Notes: generated by a model not told the origin, from the letters alone. A stretch of DNA of 64,000 bases from Winogradskyella luteola (GCF_019203985.1 NZ_JAGSPD010000007.1:124001-188000), one strand, 5' to 3'; shown: positions 9,873 through 18,129, counted from the stretch's first letter. A program made the numbers and translations.

Positions 9873-11036
9873 TTAGGTGATTATATACTTGTTTAACCCA
9901 AAAGCCCCTAACTTAGCTGCCATTCCCGCGAATCCTGATAAGGTACCTACGGACTTTCCACCAAAAAAATCACTTGGTAAGGTTTGAACATTTCCGATTG
10001 CAATTTGAAAACCAAATAGTATGACTGCCATTAATATTACAGCAATTTCTTGCCCGCCAGGATTAGACATAGCAAATAAAAAGTTGGTGGCATAATTACA
10101 AATCCGAGTGTAATTATGCTACCAACTTACGGATTTTGTTTACTGACCATCCTGCTTTTATACAATTTTGCGCCAACAACCCTCCAAACCATGCGCCAAC
10201 CATTGCCCCAACATAAGGTACCCAAGCATAGAAACCAATAGATTTTACATCCATACCGTAAACTTCAGGTATCCAGAAAATAAAGAGCCACCGTATTGGA
10301 TCTATAGCTGCTGCTGCAATAATACCCCCAACTTTCTTTATGAGATAGCATTTTACCAGTATCTGGATTATAACCTTCATCAAAATCCCCATCTTCGTCT
10401 AAATCCTGATTTTTCTGACCAGTTAATATATATTTGCGTTCTTCTTTTGTAATCCATGGATGTTTAGATGGCGATGATTTTACCAATATCCACCATGGTA
10501 TAAGCTACAATAAGCCCACCAATCCCACCAAAATAAAAATATAGTGCCAATCAAAATCCAAGTGTAGGAAATGCAATGATACCACCTATGGCTGCACCAG
10601 AATTAAAAATCACCTGCGCGAGTGCACGTTCTTTTGTTGGAAACCATTCTGCATTGCCCTTTGCAGCACCTGGCCAATTTCCTGCCTCAGAAACACCAAG
10701 GAGTGAACGGAAAATAGTAAGACTTACCACTCCTCTTGCAAAAGCATGTAAAGCTGTCGCTATTGACCAAAACCCTATAGAGAGTATAAAGCCAACTCTT
10801 GTTCACAATTTATCAAAGATTTTTCCGAAGATAGCCTGCCCAAAAGCGTAGGAAAGGATAAAAAATATTGAAATTAACGCGTATATCTCTTTTCGTTCGT
10901 CGGCTGTTCTTTCAGGATAAAGCTCCTCGGCCATATCAGGCCACAATACAGGAAGTGCCTGGCGATCTATGTAGTTGATTACCGTGACCAAAGCTATTAA
11001 GCCAATAACCCACCATCTTAAACCTTTAATATTCAT
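9873..11036 (-). pseudogene. broken MFS transporter (sugar-acid/hexuronate ACS-type)
   Basis: The fragments read in order from 11036: MNIKGLRWWVIGLIALVTVI, then NYIDRQALPVLWPDMAEEL, which is a typical first helix of anion:cation symporters of the hexuronate family. Lesions seen: TGA at 10803-10805 after IFDKL; a frame shift near 10550 after FPTLGF; TAG near 10510; a frame shift in a G/C run near 10328; and another frame shift within 10080-10128. The C-terminal helices are missing after AAKLGAFGLNKYIIT. It lies 26 bases after the FadR-type regulator on the same strand, so it was probably the transporter for alginate-derived sugar acids in the same operon. With at least five lesions it is certainly non-functional unless the assembly is poor here. 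Confidence 0.85.
10081..10128. repeat. 20-bp imperfect inverted repeat inside the MFS pseudogene
   Basis: Arm 10081-10100 (AAGTTGGTGGCATAATTACA) pairs with arm 10109-10128 with a single mismatch, around an 8-base loop. It coincides with one of the frame shifts of the decayed transporter. Confidence 0.8.
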
Positions 11037-11062
11037 CTATTTTTGATATAATTTTATAAATT

Positions 11063-11764
11063 TTAGGACTGATAGCAATATTGATACAGCACACTAAAAT
11101 GATCTTTCATTTTCTTTTTGGCCAGTTGCGGATTTTTTTGCCTTATGACATCAAAGATTGCTTGATGCTCATCTATACCTTTTGTTGCCAAATCTTTATC
11201 ACATATATGATATTTTTCAAAGTTGGTTATGATTCCAGGTGTTATAATTAACATAAATGTATTCATGGTGCTATTTCCACTAGCTTTAGCAATAGCTAAA
11301 TGAAATAATAAATCTTCTTGAACGGCATCTTTGCCTTCATTTACTTTTTTAGTGTAGGCATCCAAGGCCTCTTTCATTTTTTGCAAATCTTTTTCAGTTC
11401 TTCTAAGAGCTGCTAATCTTACTGTTTTAAGCTCTAGTAATATTCTTGTTTCAACTAATGATTTAAAATCAGGATCCTCAAGTCTTAATATATCCTCAAT
11501 CATCCCGTTCATTGCTATAACTCCTATGTTTGCGACAAATGTTCCGCTTTGAGGTATAGATTTCAACAAACCGTAAAATTCTAACTTTTGAATAGCCTCT
11601 CTAACACTGCTCCTCGTTACTTCAAACTTTTCTGACAACATCCTTTCTGAAGGCAGCTTGTCACCTGGCTCAAGATTCTTATAATTAATAAGGTCTCTTA
11701 TTTGAGAGATAATAGTCTTTTGAAGACCAAGACCATCCATTTTCTGTAATGTTTCTAAGTTCAT
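11063..11764 (-). CDS. FadR-family (GntR superfamily) transcriptional regulator
   Basis: A 233-residue regulator with an N-terminal winged helix of GntR type (about residues 10-75: GDKLPSERMLSEKFEVTRSS, then VREAIQKLEFYGLLKS) and a C-terminal all-helical FCD ligand-binding domain (about 95-225). The FCD metal-site histidines appear in LLFHLAIAKASGN, DEHQAIFDVI and MKDHFSVLYQ. Such regulators usually bind sugar acids and repress uptake and degradation genes. The gene is intact although the transporter downstream and the lyase upstream are broken. A palindrome TGGTTAACCA lies 22 bases upstream of its start and recurs before the lyase, pointing to autoregulation and control of the former alginate genes. 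Confidence 0.88.
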   Translation of the reverse strand: MNLETLQKMDGLGLQKTIISQIRDLINYKNLEPGDKLPSERMLSEKFEVTRSSVREAIQKLEFYGLLKSIPQSGTFVANIGVIAMNGMIEDILRLEDPDFKSLVETRILLELKTVRLAALRRTEKDLQKMKEALDAYTKKVNEGKDAVQEDLLFHLAIAKASGNSTMNTFMLIITPGIITNFEKYHICDKDLATKGIDEHQAIFDVIRQKNPQLAKKKMKDHFSVLYQYCYQS

Positions 11765-11785
11765 ATTTCCCTGTAAATTATTGAT

Positions 11786-11795
11786 TGGTTAACCA
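11786..11795. promoter_or_regulatory. putative FadR-type operator, copy 1 (TGGTTAACCA)
   Basis: Perfect 10-bp palindrome in the context ATTGGTTAACCAGAT, 22 bases upstream of the FadR-type regulator. The same 15-mer with one change lies before the PL7 lyase. TGGTNNACCA is the kind of half-site pair bound by FadR-subfamily GntR proteins. Its assignment to this regulator is an inference. Confidence 0.65.
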
Positions 11796-11930
11796 GATTA
11801 ATGCTCTTAAATTTATGTAATTTAATTTACAACAAGTAATAATTATTGAAGTTCTATTATGTTAAAAAAGAACTCAATACTTCAAGGTAAAATATGGTAC
11901 AATTTCCCATGGATAACATTTTTTAGCTCT

Positions 11931-12849
11931 TTAATGACTAACCTCTAATTCATAAAACTTCTCTTTTGCGTATGCTCCTTCATCTCTTGTCTGGAAATAA
12001 TTACCTGCTTTAAAATAATTCTCGAAAGGCCATTTATCTAGACTAATATCTTCATAGACATATGATTCATCTTCATTTAACTGAACTTCAATTCTAGCAT
12101 CTGACGCTGAAATCATAAAATCAAAAGTTTCATAACCAACATAACATAAATTAACCTTGATATCTGCCCAGGTATTGTTGTACACATCAAATAAATCAAA
12201 ACCCGAAGTGGATTCATCTACCAATGATTTTTTATGGGGACCATACGTAACCATCTTTCCAATATATCTTAATTAATGGTGGGCCGTTATTTCCACTAAA
12301 GCCATAGGTATTGATGTCTGCTTGGGGGATAATGCCATGTATCTGCATTACTATTACTTTATGGTAATCATCTGAGGAAGAATTGTTTTCTGAAACATCG
12401 ACTAATTTTAGCCTACCACGCATTTCACCTCCTTCAAGTAAAGTTCAATTTTCCTTAGAATTATTCGGATTTATTAATTCTCTTAGTTCTGTTCTGGAAT
12501 AAGAACTATTTGTTGTTGAAACATCAGGAAATGTATAGAGCACAAGTGATGAATCTTCCGTATCGTCATACATGTAAAGCTGAACAGCCTCCAAAGTTTG
12601 ATACCCGTAATTGGTAAGCTCATGGGGTTTATATTCATCTGGTTTGCCATTATTGTCTTCATCAATAGGTAAAGTGACTTTCCAATTGGAAAAATCAACA
12701 TCAGCAAATTCTTCTTCGTCAATACCATTACCTACACCATCATCTATTGTAGATGGATCATTGGGTTCAGCACGATCTGTATCATCACTTTTAGAACAAC
12801 AAAACACAAGTGATGTACATAATACTAAAATGAGCTGTTTGGCTTTCAT
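11931..12849 (-). pseudogene. broken PL7 alginate lyase lipoprotein
   Basis: Conceptual product: a lipoprotein start at 12849 (MKAKQLILVLCTSLVFCC, lipobox VFCC), an acidic linker, then the PL7 (alginate lyase 2) fold. The three PL7 active-site blocks are all present: SYSRTELREL, QIHGI and YFKAGNYFQ. Two lesions split it: an in-frame TGA at 12445-12447, at a position where relatives carry Trp (context N-stop-TLLEGG), and a frame shift between 12254 and 12232 (YWKDG). Because every catalytic block survives, inactivation is recent or an error. The operator copy upstream suggests FadR-type control together with the neighbouring regulator. Confidence 0.85.
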
Positions 12850-12856
12850 TATAAAT

Positions 12857-12866
12857 TGGTTTACCA
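12857..12866. promoter_or_regulatory. putative FadR-type operator, copy 2 (TGGTTTACCA)
   Basis: Context ATTGGTTTACCAGAT, 14 of 15 bases identical to the copy before the regulator gene. It lies 8 bases upstream of the lyase lipoprotein start, well placed to block translation or transcription initiation. Confidence 0.65.
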
Positions 12867-13051
12867 GATATATAAATATTTTGCTAAAGTGCAAACATCT
12901 GACCGAATTTAATATTGATAAGAATGAGAAGCCTTAACTGTTTTACCGATTACAAAAACAACGAAAAGTGACTAATTGAAATTAAAGACCATAAGTCTAA
13001 AAGAAAGGTTTTTGTTTTTTGTTCAAGCAGACAAGCAAAGCATATATCCAT

Positions 13052-13080
13052 AAAAAAAGCCTCAGTTATATACTGAAGCT
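13052..13080 (-). terminator. native terminator of the tRNA-Leu transcript
   Basis: Read on the minus strand, AGCTTCAGT / ACTGAGGCT form a stem (one G-U pair) with a short AT loop followed by a run of seven U. It lies 9 bases beyond the tRNA 3' end, as expected for chromosomal sequence downstream of an intact tRNA gene before ICE insertion. Confidence 0.75.
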
Positions 13081-13088
13081 TAATTTAG

Positions 13089-13144
13089 TACAGGCGGCGA
13101 GACTCGAACTCGCACACCTCGCGGCACTAGATCCTAAGTCTAGC
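13089..13144 (-). other. tRNA-Leu(TAG) 3' fragment = ICE attachment site (left end)
   Basis: On the minus strand this reads as the anticodon arm (stem CTAGA/TCTAG, loop CTTAGGA, anticodon TAG at 13134-13136), the long variable arm typical of tRNA-Leu, a perfect T-arm (GCGAG-TTCGAGT-CTCGC) and the 3' side of the acceptor stem. No D-arm or 5' acceptor strand follows; instead ICE sequence begins, with the integrase 200 bases away. This is the displaced 3' end left when an ICE integrates into a tRNA gene. The CCA is not encoded, as is common in this phylum. Confidence 0.85.
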
Positions 13145-13222
13145 GTATATTGCACCAAAGAAACACAAATACTCTCATTTTTAATGATTTAAGTGTTTGT
13201 CAATTTTCTTTAAAGTCATATA

Positions 13223-13331
13223 ATATCATATGATATCAATATTTGTTGTACCTATGTTGTACCCAAACGCAGATAATAATTTGTATCTTTACATAAGTAC
13301 TTAATCAAATGATATCCTGATTTGACTTTCG
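13223..13331. promoter_or_regulatory. integrase upstream region with palindrome, direct repeats and one arm of a 16-bp inverted repeat
   Basis: The region between the tRNA fragment and the integrase holds a 14-bp palindrome ATATCATATGATAT (13223-13236). It also holds two direct repeats TGTTGTACC exactly 11 bases apart (13244-13252 and 13255-13263), a TCAAAT/ATTTGA pair (13305-13310, 13320-13325), and CCTGATTTGACTTTCG (13316-13331), which recurs inverted at 17771-17786. These look like recombinase arm sites or integrase promoter operators. Confidence 0.5.
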
Positions 13332-13346
13332 CAAAATAGGTCAACG

Positions 13347-14561
13347 ATGTCAGCAAGTGCAAAAATAGTTCTACGTAAAAAGCCCAACACCAAAGGGCTT
13401 TATCCACTTGCAATTCGAATAACTAAAAATCGACGCTCTACTTATAAACTTATTGGTCATTATATAGATTTAGAGGATTGGGATTCAAAAAATAATGAAA
13501 TCAAAAAATCCCACCCAAATTCTGAAAGTTTAAATAACCTCATAACGTTAAAATTATCTGAAGCTCGGAAAGGTCTTATTGCTCTACAAACCAACAATAA
13601 AGATGCTTCTGCAAATCAAATTAAAAAAGAGATTTACAAACCCACATCAAACCTAACATTTTTTGATTTTGTTGATGAACACCTTGAAGCTCTAGAAGTT
13701 GAGGGGAAAATGAATCGTCTTTCTACTGACTCAGCTTGGGTTAGTTATATAGAAAAATATTGTAAAGTAAGACATCTAACTTTTCAAGAAATCGATGAAC
13801 GGTTTCTCAAAAAATTTAAAATATATTTAAAAGGCAACTGTTCTCTTACCGAAACTACCGCAATGAATGTCATGGTTTTTATTCGTCTGTTATTCAATAG
13901 AGCGATTAAGGATAAGGTTGTAAGTAAAGAGCTTTATTGTTTTGGGCCAGGAAAATTCAAAATAAAATTTCCAGAAACTGTCAAAGTTGGACTCTCAGAG
14001 AAAGAGTTAAAAGTCATCGAGAGCTTAGATAACCTATCTGATGTAGAACGTCATTCATTGAATGTATGGCTTTTTAGTTTTTACTTTGCTGGAATGAGGG
14101 TTTCAGATGTTCTAAAAACAAGATGGTCTCAAATTTATGATGGTAGATTACATTACAGAATGGGTAAAAATTCCAAATTGCTTTCTCTCAAAATACCATT
14201 AAAAATCTATATAATTTTAGAGGAATATGTTTGCAATAAGAATTATGATGATGACTTTATATTTCCAGAATTAAAAAAAGCTAATCTTGACGATGCTAAA
14301 GACTTATACAATAAAATTAAAACTGCTAATAAAAAATTCAACAAGAACTTAAAGTCTATTGCTCTGAAAGCTGGAATAAATAAGAAAGTAACAATGCACA
14401 TTGCTCGCCACTCATTCGGAAATATTGCTAGAGACACCATCCACCCATTGATGCTTCAAAAGCTGTATCGTCATAGTGATTTAAAAACTACAATTAATTA
14501 TCAAGCTAACTTCATTCATACAGAAGCTGATGATGCTTTGGAAAGTGTAATCAACTTTTAA
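13347..14561 (+). CDS. int: tyrosine recombinase (ICE integrase)
   Basis: A 404-residue site-specific recombinase that integrates and excises the ICE at the tRNA-Leu site. The N-terminal arm-binding domain (about 1-95) and SAM-like core-binding domain (about 100-195) are followed by the catalytic domain. Catalytic residues are readable: Arg251 in AGMRVSD, His351 and Arg354 in HIARHSF, His376 in LYRHSD, and the nucleophile Tyr385 in INYQ. Length and layout fit the Bacteroidetes conjugative-element integrase family. It is the first gene inside the element, 200 bases from the attachment site, and reads away from it. Its stop codon nearly touches that of the convergent PLP enzyme gene. Confidence 0.95.
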   Translation: MSASAKIVLRKKPNTKGLYPLAIRITKNRRSTYKLIGHYIDLEDWDSKNNEIKKSHPNSESLNNLITLKLSEARKGLIALQTNNKDASANQIKKEIYKPTSNLTFFDFVDEHLEALEVEGKMNRLSTDSAWVSYIEKYCKVRHLTFQEIDERFLKKFKIYLKGNCSLTETTAMNVMVFIRLLFNRAIKDKVVSKELYCFGPGKFKIKFPETVKVGLSEKELKVIESLDNLSDVERHSLNVWLFSFYFAGMRVSDVLKTRWSQIYDGRLHYRMGKNSKLLSLKIPLKIYIILEEYVCNKNYDDDFIFPELKKANLDDAKDLYNKIKTANKKFNKNLKSIALKAGINKKVTMHIARHSFGNIARDTIHPLMLQKLYRHSDLKTTINYQANFIHTEADDALESVINF

Positions 14562-14562
14562 G

Positions 14563-15543
14563 TTATTTTAAAAGCTCTTCGGAATAATAAAAATTTGCCG
14601 GCAAACCACCTGTATGCCAAAAGAGCACATTAGAGTTTTTCTCAATTTTGTTATTTTGAAGATGGTCTATCATTCCGTAAAACGCTCTGCCAGAATAAAC
14701 AGGGTCTAACAATATACCTTCACTTTGAGCCAATTGCTTTATGGCCATCTTTTCGTTTTCAGTAATTACTCCATAACCAGGTTTATCATAATCTCTAATA
14801 AGTGTTGCATCTTTAATTGAGTATGTTTTTTGAATACTCAATTCTTTTTGACCTTGATGCAGTATCTCTAAAACAACATCGTCTAGTGTTTTATCTCCTA
14901 AACCAATTTTATCTATACTAATTGGCATTAGTTTTATATCAAGATCGTATAAATCTATACCAAGTTTAAGCCCAGCTTGTGTTCCGCCAGAACTTGATGC
15001 AAAGAAAATGTAATCGATTTTCAAGTTATTTTCTAAAAGTTGTTCCTTCAATTCTTTAACAGCATCTACAAAGCCGTAAGCTCCAAGTAAATTAGATCCA
15101 CCATAAGGAATTTCGTAAACATTTCTTTTCTGTACTTCTAAATCTTGCTTTAATTTAATTATATCTTCCCCTTTTCTATTATCTCCAGTAAAATGAATTT
15201 TAGCTCCTAATAAATGAGAAAGCAATAAATTACCATTGTAATTTTTAGGCTTCTTACCACCTAACAGTAGATGGCATTCTAGTCCTGCTTTAGCACAAGC
15301 TGCTGCTGTTTGTCGGCAATGATTAGATTGTTGGGCTCCAGCTGTAATAATCGTATCACATCCTTTACTTAAAGCTTCATAAATAAAAAACTGAAGCTTT
15401 CTTACTTTGTTTCCGCCAGATGCTAAACCTGAATTATCATCTCTTTTGATATACAAATTATAGTTTGGATAGACTTTGGATAAGTTATCCATTCTCTCCA
15501 AAGCCGTAGGGAAAAAACCTAGTTTATACTTGTTATTCAGCAT
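14563..15543 (-). CDS. PLP-dependent D-cysteine desulfhydrase / ACC deaminase family enzyme
   Basis: A 326-residue fold-type II PLP enzyme. The PLP lysine is Lys46 in GGNKVRKL. Other family blocks are AGAQQSNHCRQTAAACAKAG, the phosphate-binding SSSGGTQAGL and a C-terminal DPVYSGRAFYGM. The family covers 1-aminocyclopropane-1-carboxylate deaminases and D-cysteine desulfhydrases, which release ammonia plus an oxoacid (and sulfide from D-cysteine); the two cannot be told apart by eye. It lies inside the ICE as cargo, convergent with the integrase (one base between stops) and divergent from the LuxR-type gene, which may control it through the 92-bp shared upstream region. Confidence 0.85.
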   Translation of the reverse strand: MLNNKYKLGFFPTALERMDNLSKVYPNYNLYIKRDDNSGLASGGNKVRKLQFFIYEALSKGCDTIITAGAQQSNHCRQTAAACAKAGLECHLLLGGKKPKNYNGNLLLSHLLGAKIHFTGDNRKGEDIIKLKQDLEVQKRNVYEIPYGGSNLLGAYGFVDAVKELKEQLLENNLKIDYIFFASSSGGTQAGLKLGIDLYDLDIKLMPISIDKIGLGDKTLDDVVLEILHQGQKELSIQKTYSIKDATLIRDYDKPGYGVITENEKMAIKQLAQSEGILLDPVYSGRAFYGMIDHLQNNKIEKNSNVLFWHTGGLPANFYYSEELLK

Positions 15544-15635
15544 TTTACGCTTTATAATTTTTGATTCACACTAAGATAAGTTATATTTAGTACTCTCGGA
15601 ATTTTAAGTTAAAATATTGTTGTACATGTGGTTAT

Positions 15636-16550
15636 ATGTTTTACTTAATTCAAAAATATCGATTTGTCCCAGAATACACCTACGCTTCTTCTATGCATTG
15701 GGTGGTGCTTTTCTTGTGCATAGTTATTAGCATAATCATAATTTTTCAACTTTTTAATATTGGATTTGGTAAGCGTCAAAACATTAAATCTAAGTATCGA
15801 TATCTAATTTTAGCTATTATTTTTCTACTATATAATCTTTTGAATGGTTTATTACCAGACGATAACTTTCCTGGTCCTAGATTCCTTCAATACATAATAA
15901 CTTATTCAATTTCAATTGTAATGTGCATCTATCTAGTTTGGTATTTATATAAAGAATTTAATATTAAAACACCAAATACATTTTTCAAAATAAAGAACTT
16001 AATTATCATTCTTTCCCTTTGTTTTGCATTACTTTTTGTAATCCCCTATTACTATACAGGCTCTCTAGATTTCGCTAGAAGTCTATTTCTAATTTTCCCT
16101 ACTATACTTTCCATAGTTTTTATTGTGTATTTCTTTCTAGTGATTAAAAAGAAAACTAAAAGAGACCGCTATTTTAAAATCCAAACAGATTTAGGTTTAA
16201 GCTCAATTTTCTCTTTAGTTATGCTTCCTGCATTAACTTATTTCGGCGATTTTCAACCTATAACACATTCCATAATGACGTCATCATTCTTTTTCGTGAC
16301 TATAATGGAAGTAAACAGCTATTTATATCGTTTAAAGAACACCTACAAATTAGATCAAGATATTGCAGACCTATACGGCCTTACAAATAGAGAAAATGAA
16401 ATTGTACTTCAGATAATAGAAGGCTACAGTTATAAAAAAATAGCTGAAAACATGTTTATATCCTATGGCACAGTTAGAAAGCACGCTTCTAATATCTTTA
16501 ACAAATCAAACTGTTCGAGCAGGCAAGAACTTATTGATAAAGTGAATTGA
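15636..16550 (+). CDS. membrane-bound LuxR-type transcriptional regulator
   Basis: A 304-residue protein with about seven hydrophobic helices in residues 15-220 and a C-terminal GerE/LuxR DNA-binding domain (about 240-302: LTNRENEIVLQIIEGYSYKK, then IAENMFISYGTVRKHASNIF). Such fusions of a multi-helix membrane sensor to a LuxR helix-turn-helix occur in Bacteroidetes; their ligands are mostly unknown. It is divergent from the PLP enzyme gene, so regulation of that gene or of ICE functions is plausible but unproven. Confidence 0.8.
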   Translation: MFYLIQKYRFVPEYTYASSMHWVVLFLCIVISIIIIFQLFNIGFGKRQNIKSKYRYLILAIIFLLYNLLNGLLPDDNFPGPRFLQYIITYSISIVMCIYLVWYLYKEFNIKTPNTFFKIKNLIIILSLCFALLFVIPYYYTGSLDFARSLFLIFPTILSIVFIVYFFLVIKKKTKRDRYFKIQTDLGLSSIFSLVMLPALTYFGDFQPITHSIMTSSFFFVTIMEVNSYLYRLKNTYKLDQDIADLYGLTNRENEIVLQIIEGYSYKKIAENMFISYGTVRKHASNIFNKSNCSSRQELIDKVN

Positions 16551-16740
16551 TAAACTAATTTCAATAGCATTTATGAATTGTGTATAAAGTTCACATAGTA
16601 AATACGCAAAATTTACACAGTTTATAGTCATTAATCTGTCTGATTCTAACCATCTTTATTAAACTAACCTAAATCCGACCAAATACTACTAAAAAACCAA
16701 TAGAAAATCTATTGGCTACTGTGTGCATAACTAAACCTTT

Positions 16741-17568
16741 GTGATGGATTTTACTTTACGCAATTCTATTTACGCTAATGAACTAGAAGAAATTGAACAA
16801 CGTTCTTTACCTATTCTCGATACATCCAGACAAATTATCATATTATCACGAAACACATTAAATGATTTTAAAAAAGCCATTATTGAAAATGATTTTGATT
16901 CGGTGGTCAAGGAAGTAGAATTCTTCAAACACCAGAAGCAAGTCTCTTTAATCCAACTCATTTATTATACTGAAATAAGGTCGTTTGAACTTCAGTTTCC
17001 AAAATCAGAAGTTCAGAAACAAGAAAAGGTATTAAAGAAAAAACTTCGAAAACTCAACCGTTTTTACCTTTACAACATTGACTTTAACCAATATGTAGAA
17101 CACAAGCTTAAACATTTTGATACGCAATATTACACCAGAGGCCATTTAGATAGTTTCTCAATTACATCATCAAAATTTTATTTTCAAGATCCCGATTTTA
17201 GCACACCACGTGATATGCTTTTAGGTAAAATACGAGCTTACAAGCTACTTATTGAGTATCTAAAAAATAAACTTCAACTTATTACCAAAAAACCTTCTAT
17301 TTTAATAGACAATCCAAACCTAAAATGGACATCAACTAAATCTGCACTAACGGAATTAATCTATGCACTTTATTACAATCGTGTTATAAATAATGGAAAT
17401 ATTGATATTAAAGAAATTGCTATTGCACTACAAAGCGTATTACATTTTGACCTTGGCGACTTCTATAAAATATTCTCAGAAATTAAATCTCGTAAAATAA
17501 GTAGAACTAAATTCTTAGATGATTTATCTAATGGGTTACTTCTACAAATGGAAAATTCTGAAGAGTAA
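16741..17568 (+). CDS. RteC-family ICE regulatory protein
   Basis: A 275-residue protein matching the RteC family, which in the tetracycline-inducible Bacteroides element CTnDOT activates excision genes. Visible family features are the basic helical N-terminal half (LRKLNRFYLYNIDFNQYVEH), the central FYFQDPDFSTPRDMLLGKIR block, and the C-terminal winged-helix-like KWTSTKSALTELIYALYYN ... DIKEIAIALQSVLHFDLGDF. It precedes the excisionase-like gene, as in related elements. No two-component rteA/rteB genes are seen here, so the upstream signal differs from CTnDOT. Confidence 0.85.
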   Translation: MMDFTLRNSIYANELEEIEQRSLPILDTSRQIIILSRNTLNDFKKAIIENDFDSVVKEVEFFKHQKQVSLIQLIYYTEIRSFELQFPKSEVQKQEKVLKKKLRKLNRFYLYNIDFNQYVEHKLKHFDTQYYTRGHLDSFSITSSKFYFQDPDFSTPRDMLLGKIRAYKLLIEYLKNKLQLITKKPSILIDNPNLKWTSTKSALTELIYALYYNRVINNGNIDIKEIAIALQSVLHFDLGDFYKIFSEIKSRKISRTKFLDDLSNGLLLQMENSEE

Positions 17569-17847
17569 AAACACCCTATAATTTTAACCACATATGGTTG
17601 ACCTCCTGCTTTCTATTTTTTTTATTAAACTCGCTTACTTTCCAAACACTAAAACCAAAAAAACACAATCAAATCGCAGCAAATAACAGCAAATGTTATA
17701 CTGTTAAATTTTGACCGTATCAGGTTCAACTTGTGATTAAAATCCATCAATACTATTCAAATTTGTAGAACGAAAGTCAAATCAGGTCAAGGACTATCAT
17801 TTTAGTTGAAAGAAAAATGGTAGTTCTTTTCTAAAAATAGTTCTACT
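17569..17847. promoter_or_regulatory. RteC-excisionase intergenic region with inverted copy of the integrase-upstream 16-mer
   Basis: 279 bases without a gene. CGAAAGTCAAATCAGG at 17771-17786 is the exact reverse complement of 13316-13331 before the integrase. A short direct repeat of CAGCAAAT occurs near 17680-17695. It probably holds the promoter of the excisionase/replication operon and a binding site shared with the integrase promoter. Confidence 0.5.
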
Positions 17848-18129
17848 ATGCCAGCAACAATTATTACTACAGATGATCTCAGAGATTTTAAACTTGAATT
17901 GCTCGACGACATCAAAAAACTATTAAGTAAACAAGCACAAGGTAAACTGAAGAAATATCTAAAATCTTCAGAACTCATGGACTTACTGCAAATTAGCCCT
18001 GGCACTCTCCAGAATCTTCGAATTAAAGGCACACTACCCTATACAAAGGTTGGTGGAATTATTTTTTATGATTCCGAAGAAATCCAAAAGGTTATGGACA
18101 ACAACCGTGTGCATCATAAAACGGAATAA
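17848..18129 (+). CDS. excisionase-like helix-turn-helix protein
   Basis: A 93-residue protein: a short helical N-terminus followed by a MerR/HTH_17-like domain (YLKSSELMDLLQISPGTLQN, then LRIKGTLPYTKVGGIIFYD). This is the layout of Bacteroidetes ICE excisionases and small regulators. It heads a tight operon: the replication protein starts 6 bases after its stop. Likely roles are directing excision with the integrase and regulating the operon. Confidence 0.8.
   Translation: MPATIITTDDLRDFKLELLDDIKKLLSKQAQGKLKKYLKSSELMDLLQISPGTLQNLRIKGTLPYTKVGGIIFYDSEEIQKVMDNNRVHHKTE

Noticed and set aside
10168-10851. Two plus-strand frames of 91-94 codons within the MFS pseudogene
   Set aside because: They are reverse-strand shadows of transporter fragments whose minus-strand translation is clearly MFS-like.
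12483-12937. Overlapping frames on both strands around the lyase lipoprotein start
   Set aside because: The lipoprotein/PL7 frame with catalytic blocks accounts for the sequence; the alternatives show no family features.
13089-13144. Complete functional tRNA-Leu gene
   Set aside because: The D-arm and the 5' acceptor strand are absent; the sequence beyond 13144 does not pair with the acceptor 3' strand.
17836-17850. AAAAATAGTTCTAC shared by the integrase 5' coding end (13361) and the excisionase upstream region as a regulatory repeat
   Set aside because: One copy lies inside integrase codons and the match is only 14 bases in AT-rich DNA, so chance is likely.
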